In this document: piece after piece, positions 1 through 10,006 of the stretch
Layout: the number at the start of each line of letters is the position of its first letter
Position numbering within the stretch: position 1 is the first letter of the stretch
Assembly: GCA_050692195.1 (NCBI GenBank)
Contig: JBOGVA010000067.1
Location: forward strand, 1-35,154
Direction: 5' to 3'
DNA length: 35,154 nt
From: JBOGVA01 sp050692195
Lineage (GTDB): Bacteria; Actinomycetota; UBA4738
Notes under the pieces: model-generated
What the model was told of the DNA's origin: nothing
The model's input: only the letters and a program-made list of their open reading frames with translations
The model's database searches: none
Position numbers and translations under genes: made by a program

Positions 1-85
1 CTGCGGTGGCGGGCCGCCCTTCGCGGAGAACCATGCGTGCCTGCCAACCGTCTAGTTGGTCAGGTCGGATCTCAAGGAGGGGCTC

Positions 86-1092
86 ATGCGTCGGATGGGA
101 TGGAAGCTGGCCACCCTGCTCCTGCTCGTGTTCGTTCCCGCCACCGCCGCCGCCTCGGGCGGCTACACCTTTCTCGAGTTCAAGCGGGAGCATTACGTGC
201 CGGGGGAGCTCGCCCGGGCCACCGCGAACATCTGGGTCGACTTCGCCTGGCTGGACGAGAACGGGCCCTTCTACGCATACCTCCTGCCGGAGCGTCTGAG
301 CATCGATCCTCCCAAGATCCCCGGCGAAGCGATCCCGCTCGGGTCCATCACGATCGCGCGCGCAGCGAACGGAGAGGACTCCACGGCCCGAGCCACCCTC
401 GCGTTCAGGGTGCCGGAAGTATCTCCCGGCGCCTACCAGGTCACCCTGTGCAACCGGCCATGTCGCGACACCGTCGTGGGGGAGCTCGCCGGCGGCTCCT
501 TCCGGGTGGTTGCCACCGCCGAGCAGGCTCGTCTGCTGAACTTCGGGGCCAGGCTCGAGCGACGCCTGGAGCAACGATTCTGGGACAGCACGGGCGAGCT
601 ATGGACGAGCATCGAGAGCCTGCAGAACCAGACGGGCGAACTGGAAAGGCGGGTCTCAGGCGTGGCGATCGAGGCCCACAGGAGCGATGTGGTCGACGAG
701 GACCTCCTCTCCCGGATGGACCGAGCTGAGTCGCAGCTCGTGGCAATGCAGCGGCGGATCACGGAGCTCGCCGACGAAGCGGGATGGCCGTCGCAGGCCG
801 CCCCCTGGTTCGGCCTTGCCTCCGGATGGCTCGCGGCGTTGATCGTCGCGTCGCTGTGGGTGAGAAGCACGCTCGGGGCGCGAGGGCTGCCGTCGGTGAA
901 CGTTGAGCATCATCCCCCGGTGGACCTGGGCGATCTCACGCGGCCGGCCGAGGTCGCGGGCCAGAGCGCCGGGGGCCTCGATGGCGGAGTCGGAGGCAAC
1001 GGCTTTCCCCGCCGGGGCCTCACCCCCTCCGTCACGGCGGCCAGTCGCCGGGCGATGAGCCTGGCCGGGCGCCGCTCGAGAGATGGGACGAG

Positions 1093-1096
<4 letters not shown>
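86..1096 (+). CDS. Unknown secreted, membrane-anchored protein with coiled coil
   Basis: I do not recognise this 336-residue protein. The ATG at 86 follows a clear AAGGAGG at 74-80. Residues 1-23 form a signal peptide (MRR, a Leu/Val core, then ATAAAS). Residues about 24-150 look like a beta-rich extracellular domain, with aromatic residues (YTFLEFKREHY) and one possible disulfide pair (LCNRPCRD). Residues about 150-235 are charged, heptad-like helix with many Glu, Arg and Gln, probably a coiled coil. A hydrophobic stretch near residues 242-262 (WFGLASGWLAALIVASLWV) is a likely membrane helix, followed by a Gly/Pro/Arg-rich cytoplasmic tail. The predicted topology is an outside domain, a stalk, one helix and an inside tail. 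The stop codon overlaps the convergent clpB stop by 4 nt. The gene is supported by its SD, signal peptide and codon use; the function is unknown. Confidence 0.8.
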
Positions 1097-3693
<2,597 letters not shown>

Positions 3694-3722
3694 GATTCCT
3701 CTTCCCTATCCGAGGGGGATCT

Positions 3723-4241
3723 TCATGGAGCCGAGACTCCTCCCGGGCCGACCTCGATGGGGCCACGCCGGGACTCCCTGGGCGCATCGATGCGGAGCCG
3801 GAGCCGCCGGACGGTTGACAGAGGAAGGATCTCCGCTCGCCGCACCTCCCTTCGGACGCGTTCGACTTCCTCCCGCGTCCGAACGCGCACCTTCTCCAGC
3901 TCACGGTCCATCCGCTGCACTCGGGCCCGCATGCGCTCCAGCTCGTTCTCCATCTCCACGATCATCTTTACCCCCGCCAGGTTGAGACCGTGCTTCTGGG
4001 TCAAACGCTGGATGAGGTTGAGCCTGGCGATGTCCCGGTCGGAATAGCGCCGGCTGCCGCCCGAGGTGCGCGCCGGGCTCAGCAGCCCCCTCCGTTCGTA
4101 GATCCTGAGCGTCTGCGGGTGCACCCCCGCGAGCTCGGCCGCCACGCTGATGATGTAGACGGCGCGGCCGGACTGCCTGTCCGAGTCTGCCGCACGGCCC
4201 TGCCGGTCCTCGCGATTCGCCGACGCTGGTCTCTTCGCCAT
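3723..4241 (-). CDS. hspR: Heat-shock repressor HspR (MerR family)
   Basis: This 172-residue MerR-type regulator is longer than many HspR proteins (about 125-150). A basic N-terminal extension of about 27 residues precedes the winged helix-turn-helix: VYIISVAAELAGVHPQTLRIYERRGLL followed by the wing (TSGGSRRYSDRDIARLNLIQRL). The KHGLNLAGVKMIVEMENEL segment is the HspR hallmark and leads into an Arg/Glu coiled coil (about 95-145) for dimerisation. In actinobacteria HspR binds HAIR inverted repeats, with DnaK as co-repressor, and represses the dnaK operon and clpB. It lies between dnaJ (24 nt upstream) and clpB (29 nt downstream), which implies autoregulation. A strong GGAGGTGATC ribosome site precedes the ATG. 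Confidence 0.95.
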   Translation of the reverse strand: MAKRPASANREDRQGRAADSDRQSGRAVYIISVAAELAGVHPQTLRIYERRGLLSPARTSGGSRRYSDRDIARLNLIQRLTQKHGLNLAGVKMIVEMENELERMRARVQRMDRELEKVRVRTREEVERVRREVRRAEILPLSTVRRLRLRIDAPRESRRGPIEVGPGGVSAP

Positions 4242-4265
4242 CCTTCGATCACCTCCCTCCGTTCG

Positions 4266-5417
4266 TCATGGCTCCACACCGAGTCGCTTGCGTGGCGACT
4301 CCTGCTGGATCTCCCGCAACCGCATCAGCAGGTCCTTCTCCTCCCGGGACAGCTTCGATGGGACGTCGACCTTGACCGTCACCAGCAGATCGCCGTTCCC
4401 CCCCTTCCTCGGCCTGGGAGCCCCCTTTCCCCGGATCCGGAACGTCCGTCCGGAAGCCGTGCCGGGAGGCACCTTGAGGGTCACGGACCCGTTCAGCGTG
4501 GGCACGCGCAGGTTCGCTCCGAGGGCCGCCTCCGCGTAGGTGATCGGAAGCTCCAGCGTGAGGTCGGATTCCTTTCGGCCGAACAATGGGTGTGGACTCA
4601 CCCTGACCCGTACGAACAAGTCTCCTGGCCTGGTACCCGCGGATCCCTGCTCTCCGCGGCCGCTCACGCGAATGCGCTGCCCGTCCTTCACGCCCGGCGG
4701 GATCCGCACCGAGAACTCGCGAGCACGGCCGACGCTTCCGGTGCCACCGCACGTCTTGCACGGATGCTCCACGATGCGACCCGAGCCTCGACACTCCGGG
4801 CACGGCCGCGACATCGAGAAGAACCCCTGATTGACGGCGACCGAGCCGGTCCCGTCACATGCCGGGCACTGCCTGGGACTGGTCCCGGGCGCCGCTCCCG
4901 TACCGCCACAATCGACACAGGCGGCCGGCCCGTGTATCCGGAGAGGTACCGTGGTCCCGTTCAGTGCCTCCTCGAAGGAGACCTGTACCTCCGCCTCGAG
5001 GTCGGCACCCTGGACCCGCTGGCGGCCCCTGGCTCTTCCTCCGGCCCCTCGTCCGGAGAAAACGCTGAACAGGTCGCCCAGATCGCCAAACCCCTCCACG
5101 TCGAAGGGAAAGCCCTCGGCGCGGACGCGCTGTCCTCCCGTCCCCGCCTGACCATACCCGGCGAAGCCTGCGCTGGACATCTCGCGGACCTGGTCGTATT
5201 GCTTGCGCTTCTCCGCATCGGCAAGGACGTCGTAGCCCGCGGAGATCTCCTTGAACCGCTCCTCGGCATCCTTGTTCCCGGGGTTCGCATCCGGGTGGAA
5301 CCTCTGCGCCAGCTTCCGGTAGGCCTTCTTGATCTCCGCGGGCGTCGCGTTCTTGGGCACGCCCAGGGCCTGGTAGTAGTCCTTCTCGAACCACTCCCGC
5401 CGGATCTCTCCGTTCAT
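4266..5417 (-). CDS. dnaJ: Co-chaperone DnaJ (type I)
   Basis: This 383-residue type I J-protein delivers unfolded clients to DnaK and stimulates its ATPase. The J domain (about 10-80) carries the essential HPD in RFHPDANPG. A Gly/Phe-rich linker (about 85-140) follows. The zinc-finger region contains all four CxxCxGxG units (CVDCGGTG, CPACDGTG, CPECRGSG, CKTCGGTG). The C-terminal peptide-binding domains (about 230-360) contain IPPGVKDGQRIRVSGRGEQG and VPPGTASGRTFRIRGKG. It sits between grpE (27 nt gap) and hspR (24 nt gap) in the operon. The extension MNGEIRREWFEKDYYQALG before the J domain resembles actinobacterial DnaJ1. No key residue appears to be missing. Confidence 0.97.
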   Translation of the reverse strand: MNGEIRREWFEKDYYQALGVPKNATPAEIKKAYRKLAQRFHPDANPGNKDAEERFKEISAGYDVLADAEKRKQYDQVREMSSAGFAGYGQAGTGGQRVRAEGFPFDVEGFGDLGDLFSVFSGRGAGGRARGRQRVQGADLEAEVQVSFEEALNGTTVPLRIHGPAACVDCGGTGAAPGTSPRQCPACDGTGSVAVNQGFFSMSRPCPECRGSGRIVEHPCKTCGGTGSVGRAREFSVRIPPGVKDGQRIRVSGRGEQGSAGTRPGDLFVRVRVSPHPLFGRKESDLTLELPITYAEAALGANLRVPTLNGSVTLKVPPGTASGRTFRIRGKGAPRPRKGGNGDLLVTVKVDVPSKLSREEKDLLMRLREIQQESPRKRLGVEP

Positions 5418-5444
5418 GGCAGTCCCACCCAGGACGTCGCTCGG

Positions 5445-6089
5445 CTACCTGCGGACGACCTTGACGCCTGCCGGCCGGATGACCCGTCCTTTCATCGTGT
5501 AGCCCGGGCGGAGGACGTCTGCCACCACCGGCTCGCCTTCGGCCTCGCCCGACTGCATGAGCGCCTCGTGAAGCTCCGGATCGAACGGCTGGCCCTCCGC
5601 CTGGATCCGCTCGAGGCCTTCGGATCGAAGGATCTCCTGAAGCTTGGCGTAGACCAGCTCCACGCCGTGCAGGAACCTCTCGAAGTCGGGCTTGCGCTCC
5701 GCTGCAATCAGCGCCAGGTCGAACTCGTCCAGCACCTCGAGAAGCTTTCGGATGAGCGGCTCCGACGCCATCTCCACGGCGCGGGTCTGCTCCTTCAAGA
5801 CGCGCTTGCGGTAGTTATCGAACTCCGCCTTCAGCCGCTGGAGATGTTCGAGGTACTCGGCCGTCTGCCGCTTGGCAGCCTCGAGCTCGTTCGCGGTCGT
5901 GTCCACGCCCTCGCCCACGCCGAGGACAGGCGCGCCGCCGGCCTCCACTATCGGCGGTCGGTCCGTGCTTCGCCCATCCGCGGGGGGAGAATCCGACCCG
6001 TCGGACCCCGACTCGGTACGGACCCGCCGGCGGTCGGTGACCTTGATCTTTGGGCGCTCCTCGCCCCGGCGACGGTCTCGCTCGCTCAT
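5445..6089 (-). CDS. grpE: Nucleotide exchange factor GrpE
   Basis: This 214-residue DnaK nucleotide exchange factor releases ADP from DnaK. About 60 N-terminal residues are charged and disordered. A long coiled coil (about 65-125; ELEAAKRQTAEYLEHLQRLKAEFDNYRKR) precedes the four-helix segment and the beta-wing (QPFDPELHEALMQ, then VADVLRPGYTMKGRVIRPAGVKVV). The ATG at 6089 overlaps the hsp20 stop as ATGA (6086-6089), a translational-coupling arrangement. An upstream in-frame extension of the open frame to 6419 only shadows hsp20 in another frame and was excluded. Confidence 0.95.
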   Translation of the reverse strand: MSERDRRRGEERPKIKVTDRRRVRTESGSDGSDSPPADGRSTDRPPIVEAGGAPVLGVGEGVDTTANELEAAKRQTAEYLEHLQRLKAEFDNYRKRVLKEQTRAVEMASEPLIRKLLEVLDEFDLALIAAERKPDFERFLHGVELVYAKLQEILRSEGLERIQAEGQPFDPELHEALMQSGEAEGEPVVADVLRPGYTMKGRVIRPAGVKVVRR

Positions 6090-6433
6090 TGGCTCGCCTT
6101 GATCGAGATCTTCCTGGGCGTGGCGTGCTCGACCTTCGGGACCTCGATGGTGAGGACTCCCTTGTCGAACGACGCCGCGATCTGTTCGGGGTTGGCCGTC
6201 TGGGGCAGACTCACCGAACGAGCGAACGGACCGTAACGGCGCTCCACCCGGTGAAAGGCCTCTTCCGGGATGTCCTGATAGAAGGCCCGCTCCCCCTGGA
6301 TCACGAGGGTGGAGTCTTCGACCGAGACGTCGACCGAATCCGCGGCGACGCCGGCGAGCTCCACGTTCACCACGTACTTGTCCTTCTGGTTGGACATCAG
6401 GTCCCTGAATGGATCCCACCTCACAACTGCCAT
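6086..6433 (-). CDS. Small heat-shock protein (Hsp20/alpha-crystallin)
   Basis: This 115-residue holdase binds unfolding proteins without ATP and passes them to DnaK-ClpB. It is mostly a bare alpha-crystallin domain: DKYVVNVELAGVAADSVDVSVEDSTLVIQGER, a FHRVERRYGPFARSVSLP strand pair and the ASFDKGVLTIEVPK core, ending in a short tail with KISIKASQ that lacks a clear IxI. The N-terminal arm is only about 18 residues (MAVVRWDPFRDLMSNQ). In typical family members the RWDPFREL motif is followed by a further 20-30 residues, so the arm looks internally shortened. The ATG abuts the dnaK stop with no spacer (TAG then ATG), and its SD (GGAGGT) lies inside the last dnaK codons, indicating tight coupling. 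Confidence 0.93.
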   Translation of the reverse strand: MAVVRWDPFRDLMSNQKDKYVVNVELAGVAADSVDVSVEDSTLVIQGERAFYQDIPEEAFHRVERRYGPFARSVSLPQTANPEQIAASFDKGVLTIEVPKVEHATPRKISIKASQ

Positions 6434-8296
6434 CTAGGACGCACCTCCTTCGTCCACGATCTCTCCCTCGACCACGTCGCCGTCTCCGGAGGGCGGCGGC
6501 TCGCCTCCGCCGCCAGCGGCCGCTGCCTGGCCTCCGCCGGCCTGGGCGGCCTGCTGTCCCGCGTACATGGCCTGGCCCACCTTCTGGAAGGCTTGCATGA
6601 GGGCCTCGGTGGCGGCCTTGATCCGGTCGATGTCGTCGCCCTTCAGGGCCTCCTTCACCTCGTCGTTCGCCTTCGTGACGGCCTCCCGGTCTTCAGCGGG
6701 GATCTTGTCCCCGTACTCGACCAGCGCCTTGTCCACCTGATAGGTCAGCTGGTCCGCGTTGTTGCGGGCCTCGGCCGCCTCCCGTCGCCGGTGATCCTCC
6801 TCCGCGAACTTCTCGGCCTCCTTGACCATCCGGTCGATGTCCTCCTTGCCGAGGGCGGTGCCGCCGGTGATCGTCATCTGCTGCTCCTTGCCGGTGGCCA
6901 GGTCCTTGGCCGAGACGTTCACGATCCCGTTGGCGTCGATGTCGAAGGCCACCTCGATCTGGGGCATCCCCCGAGGAGCCGGCGGAATCCCCATGAGGTT
7001 GAACTTTCCAAGAGAGCGCACGCCAGGCGAGAAGACCGTCTCGGCCTCGCCCTGGAGGACATGGACCTCCACGGTCGTCTGGTTGTCGTCGGCGGTGGTG
7101 AAGATCTCACTCTTTCGGGTGGGGATGGTGGTGTTCCGCTCGATCAGCTTCGTGAAGATGCCGCCCTTGGTCTCCACCCCCAGCGACAGTGGCGTCACGT
7201 CCAGGAGCAGGATGTCCTTGACGTCGCCCTTCAGCACGCCGGCCTGGATGGCCGCTCCCACGGCCACGACCTCATCGGGGTTGACTCCCTTGTGCGGCTC
7301 CTTGCCTCCCGTCAGCTCTCGGATCAGCTCCTGGATCATGGGCATCCGGGTTGCTCCGCCCACCAGGATGACGTGGTCGATCGCCGAGACGTCCTTGCCC
7401 CAGTCCTTGACGGCCTGCTGGAAGGGCCCCTTGCACGCCTCGACCAGGTCTGCCGTCATCCGCTCGAACTCCGAGCGGGTGAGCTTCATCTCAAGGTGCA
7501 GCGGCCCTTCGGCCGTGGCCGTGACGAACGGTAGGTTGATCGTCGTCTCCATCACCTGGGACAGCTCGATCTTCGCCTTCTCCGCAGCCTCCTTCAGCCG
7601 CTGGAGGGCCATGCGGTCCTTGGATAGGTCCACGCCATGGGCGTTCTTGAACTCCTTGACCAGCCAATCGATGATCCGTTGGTCCCAGTCGTCGCCTCCG
7701 AGCTGCGTGTTGCCCGACGTGGCCTTCACCTCGAACACGCCCTCGCCGATCTCGAGCAGGGACACGTCGAAGGTGCCCCCGCCCAGGTCGAAGACCAGGA
7801 CCGTCTCGTCCTGCTTCTTGTCGAGGCCGTAGGCAAGAGCTGCCGCCGTCGGCTCGTTGATGATCCGAAGGACCTCGAGGCCGGCGATCTGCCCGGCCTC
7901 CTTGGTTGCCTGCCGCTGGGAGTCGTCGAAGTAGGCCGGCACGGTGACGACCGCCTGCGTCACCTTGTCGCCCAGATAGGACTCAGCGTCCCTCTTCAGC
8001 TTGCCCAGGATCTGCGCCGAGATCTCCTGAGGGGTCCACTTCTTCCCATCGATGTCGATCGACCAATCCTTGTGTCCCATCTGGCGCTTGATCGAACGAA
8101 CGGTCCGGTCCGGATTGGTGATGGCCTGCCGCTTGGCCACCTCGCCCACCAGGATCTCCCCGGTCTTGGAGTACCCCACGACCGAGGGGGTGATCCTGGA
8201 CCCCTCAGCGTTCGGGATCACGACGGGCTCGCCCGCCTCCAGGACGGCCACGACCGAGTTCGTCGTCCCGAGATCGATTCCCACAGCTCTTGGCAT
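6434..8296 (-). CDS. dnaK: Chaperone DnaK (Hsp70)
   Basis: This 620-residue Hsp70 chaperone has full family length. The ATPase domain opens with AVGIDLGTTNSVVAVLE and contains the phosphate-2 motif VFDLGGGTFDVSLLEI and the adenosine motif HVILVGGATRMPMIQELI. The linker VLLLDVTPLSLG is intact, followed by the beta-sandwich substrate domain and helical lid (to about 590). The C-terminus is Gly/Ala-rich and ends EGEIVDEGGAS, close to the actinobacterial DnaK tail. It is the first gene of the operon. The ATG is preceded by GGAGG (8302-8306), 5 nt upstream. With DnaJ and GrpE it forms the foldase cycle, and it is the likely HspR co-repressor. Confidence 0.98.
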   Translation of the reverse strand: MPRAVGIDLGTTNSVVAVLEAGEPVVIPNAEGSRITPSVVGYSKTGEILVGEVAKRQAITNPDRTVRSIKRQMGHKDWSIDIDGKKWTPQEISAQILGKLKRDAESYLGDKVTQAVVTVPAYFDDSQRQATKEAGQIAGLEVLRIINEPTAAALAYGLDKKQDETVLVFDLGGGTFDVSLLEIGEGVFEVKATSGNTQLGGDDWDQRIIDWLVKEFKNAHGVDLSKDRMALQRLKEAAEKAKIELSQVMETTINLPFVTATAEGPLHLEMKLTRSEFERMTADLVEACKGPFQQAVKDWGKDVSAIDHVILVGGATRMPMIQELIRELTGGKEPHKGVNPDEVVAVGAAIQAGVLKGDVKDILLLDVTPLSLGVETKGGIFTKLIERNTTIPTRKSEIFTTADDNQTTVEVHVLQGEAETVFSPGVRSLGKFNLMGIPPAPRGMPQIEVAFDIDANGIVNVSAKDLATGKEQQMTITGGTALGKEDIDRMVKEAEKFAEEDHRRREAAEARNNADQLTYQVDKALVEYGDKIPAEDREAVTKANDEVKEALKGDDIDRIKAATEALMQAFQKVGQAMYAGQQAAQAGGGQAAAAGGGGEPPPSGDGDVVEGEIVDEGGAS

Positions 8297-8332
8297 AGTC
8301 CCCTCCTACCTGTTGGACCTTAGCGTATAGGC

Positions 8333-8361
8333 AGAATAAATTCTGAGTGCCTAGCTGTCAA
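8333..8361 (-). promoter_or_regulatory. Vegetative-type promoter of the dnaK operon
   Basis: Read on the minus strand, a perfect TTGACA (-35, positions 8356-8361) and TATTCT (-10, 8333-8338) are separated by exactly 17 nt. This predicts a start near 8326 and a leader of about 30 nt carrying the dnaK SD. The -10 sits inside the near-perfect palindrome CAGAATAAATTCTG (8332-8345). Confidence 0.75.
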
Positions 8362-8362
8362 C
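8342..8362. promoter_or_regulatory. HAIR-like HspR operator over the dnaK -35 region
   Basis: On the minus strand GTTGACA-N7-ACTCAGA matches the HAIR consensus CTTGAGT-N7-ACTCAAG at 4/7 and 5/7 positions, with the required 7-nt spacing. The left half-site covers the -35 hexamer and the right half lies in the spacer, so a bound HspR dimer would block RNA polymerase. The match is imperfect; hspR four genes downstream supports the assignment. Confidence 0.5.
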
Positions 8363-8419
8363 TTCGTGGCTGCGGGCCCGGTCCTCCAGCCGACGGTAGA
8401 AAATCCGACATGGGGATGA

Positions 8420-8449
8420 TTGAATCGGGGGATGATGGATGACGATACT
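8420..8449 (+). promoter_or_regulatory. Possible promoter of the DivIVA-like gene
   Basis: TTGAAT (8420-8425) and GATACT (8444-8449) are separated by 18 nt, about 35 nt upstream of an AAAGGAGGG site (8476-8484) and the ATG at 8491. Both hexamers match the vegetative consensus at only 4/6 positions. Confidence 0.35.
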
Positions 8450-8490
8450 AATTAGACTCTTCCGCCCAGAAGGCCAAAGGAGGGAAAGCG

Positions 8491-9885
8491 ATGACCAGCG
8501 ACCCGCCCGAGCTCGGCAAGGGCCTGTTCGGCTACCGTAGGTCGGCGGTCAACCAGATCCTCGCCGACCGCGACCTGATGCTGAGGCAGGCCGAGGGGCG
8601 GGTCCGCTCTGCCGAGTCCAAAGTCGCCGACCTGGAGGGCGAGCTGCAAGGCATCCGCACCAGGAACGCCCGAATGGACGAGCAGCTGGAGCGTCTCCGC
8701 ACCCAGCTGGATGCGATCAGCAAGCGCGCGGAAGGTCGCGGGGCCGAGTCCGATGATGTGGCTTGGGACGAGGGATCGGACCTGGATCTGGAGGAGTATG
8801 GTGAGGAGCCCTCCCCGGCGCTGGAATCCTTCGAGGAAGCTCCGGGGCTCGCGTACGGGTACGAGATGCAGACGGACGAGCCCGCGGGTGAGCCCACCGG
8901 CGAGCCAGAGGCCTACCGGGCCGAAGCCTACCGGGCCGCAGTCTCAGACCCCGACCAGGAGGCCGGGCCCGACTCATACATGGAGACCGCCCCCGAGTAC
9001 GCGGAGCCCGAGCTGAGCTACCCTGCCGAGCCGACCCCTGGGGCCGCGGAGGGCGCCGAAAGCTCCGAACCGTTCGTCTACGGCCAGAACGGGTACTCGT
9101 ACGGGGACGGACCGGTAACCGAGCCGGTGGAGCCCGCCACCGATCTGGAAGCCTTCTCCTACGCTGCCGAAGGCGACGTAGCCTTCGTCCGCGAGGAGCC
9201 TTCCCACCTCCCCGAGGACTCCGCGAACGAGGTGGAAGCCTACCGGGAGGAGCAACCAGCCTTCGATATCCCGCCGGTCGAGCCTTCCGCTCCCGAGCCT
9301 TCCGCTCCGGAGCCTTCCGCGTTCGGACCCGAGACGTATGAGGCTCCCCGCATGGAGCACCCAGCTGCCAAGAGCACGCAGCAGGGACAGGCTCCAAGAT
9401 CTCAAGAGTACGCACCGGTCGCTGCCGCTCCCCCGCCGGTCTCTCCGGAGGCGAGCGACATGACCTCCAGGCTCATCACCGAGGAGATCGCCGGCGTCCT
9501 GAACGCGGCCGAAGAGTCGGCCGCCCGAATCCTGGAGCGCGCCCGGGCGGAGTCCGAGCAGCAATCCGCTCAATCCCACCGGCTGTGGGAAGAGGTCCAA
9601 GCCGAGGTGGCTCGCCTCGCGTCCTGGAGGGAAGGAGTGGACCCCGTCATCCGGACCGTTCTGACCAAGGTGGAGGGTATCCGGGCTCGGATCGAGGAGA
9701 TGCCCGAGCGGATCCGCGAGGCCCTTGCCCCGATGGCCGACTCGATCTCCGGGATCGACGGCGACCTGGCGGAGCTCGCCGAGGCGTGCAGCCCGCCCCT
9801 CCTCCTCACCCCCAGCAAGCTCGAGCCGGAGGGCGAGGGGGCTCCTGAATGGGAGTCGGAGGACGGCGCCAGTCGGGCCATCTGA
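8491..9885 (+). CDS. DivIVA-like coiled-coil protein with acidic linker
   Basis: This 464-residue protein was identified by fold and composition. Residues about 8-85 resemble a DivIVA N-terminal domain plus coiled coil: LGKGLFGYRRSAVNQILADRD, then a heptad-rich segment to about 80. Residues about 85-320 are disordered, very acidic and rich in Pro, Tyr and Glu, with short repeats (EAYRAEAYRA, and PSAPEP repeated). Residues about 325-450 form a second helical region (ITEEIAGVLNAAEESAARIL, then QAEVARLASWREGVDPVIRTVL). Actinobacterial DivIVA/Wag31 relatives mark curved membranes and recruit wall-growth or division proteins; a similar scaffold role here is inference. There is no signal peptide or membrane segment. 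The start is fixed by AAAGGAGGG six nt before the ATG. It is divergent from dnaK. Confidence 0.8.
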   Translation: MTSDPPELGKGLFGYRRSAVNQILADRDLMLRQAEGRVRSAESKVADLEGELQGIRTRNARMDEQLERLRTQLDAISKRAEGRGAESDDVAWDEGSDLDLEEYGEEPSPALESFEEAPGLAYGYEMQTDEPAGEPTGEPEAYRAEAYRAAVSDPDQEAGPDSYMETAPEYAEPELSYPAEPTPGAAEGAESSEPFVYGQNGYSYGDGPVTEPVEPATDLEAFSYAAEGDVAFVREEPSHLPEDSANEVEAYREEQPAFDIPPVEPSAPEPSAPEPSAFGPETYEAPRMEHPAAKSTQQGQAPRSQEYAPVAAAPPPVSPEASDMTSRLITEEIAGVLNAAEESAARILERARAESEQQSAQSHRLWEEVQAEVARLASWREGVDPVIRTVLTKVEGIRARIEEMPERIREALAPMADSISGIDGDLAELAEACSPPLLLTPSKLEPEGEGAPEWESEDGASRAI

Positions 9886-9887
9886 AC

Positions 9888-9920
9888 GCCGGCCGAAGAT
9901 TGGGGCTCGGAAGGGCCGGC
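9888..9920 (+). terminator. Possible stem-loop terminator after the DivIVA-like gene
   Basis: GCCGGCC (9888-9894) and GGCCGGC (9914-9920) form a perfect 7-bp stem just after the stop codon at 9885, with a 19-nt loop. No T-tract follows, so this is only a weak intrinsic-terminator candidate. The remaining sequence to 10006 shows nothing else. Confidence 0.25.
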
Positions 9921-10006
9921 TGAACGAAACAGCTCTGCGCCCTTCGGAGCCCGGCGGCCTTCTACAGTTGCGTCCTCTTGTCTCGCGCCAATAGACTGCC
10001 TCGGCG

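Noticed and set aside
1..85. Possible end of an upstream gene
   Set aside because: No frame shows recognisable coding sequence before the SD at 74-80.
3990..6236. A 748-codon plus-strand open frame opposite dnaJ, grpE and hspR
   Set aside because: It is antisense to certain genes, has no SD or family motif, and is expected from codon bias in GC-rich DNA.
6050..7832. Long plus-strand open frames opposite dnaK and hsp20
   Set aside because: They are antisense shadows of highly conserved genes.
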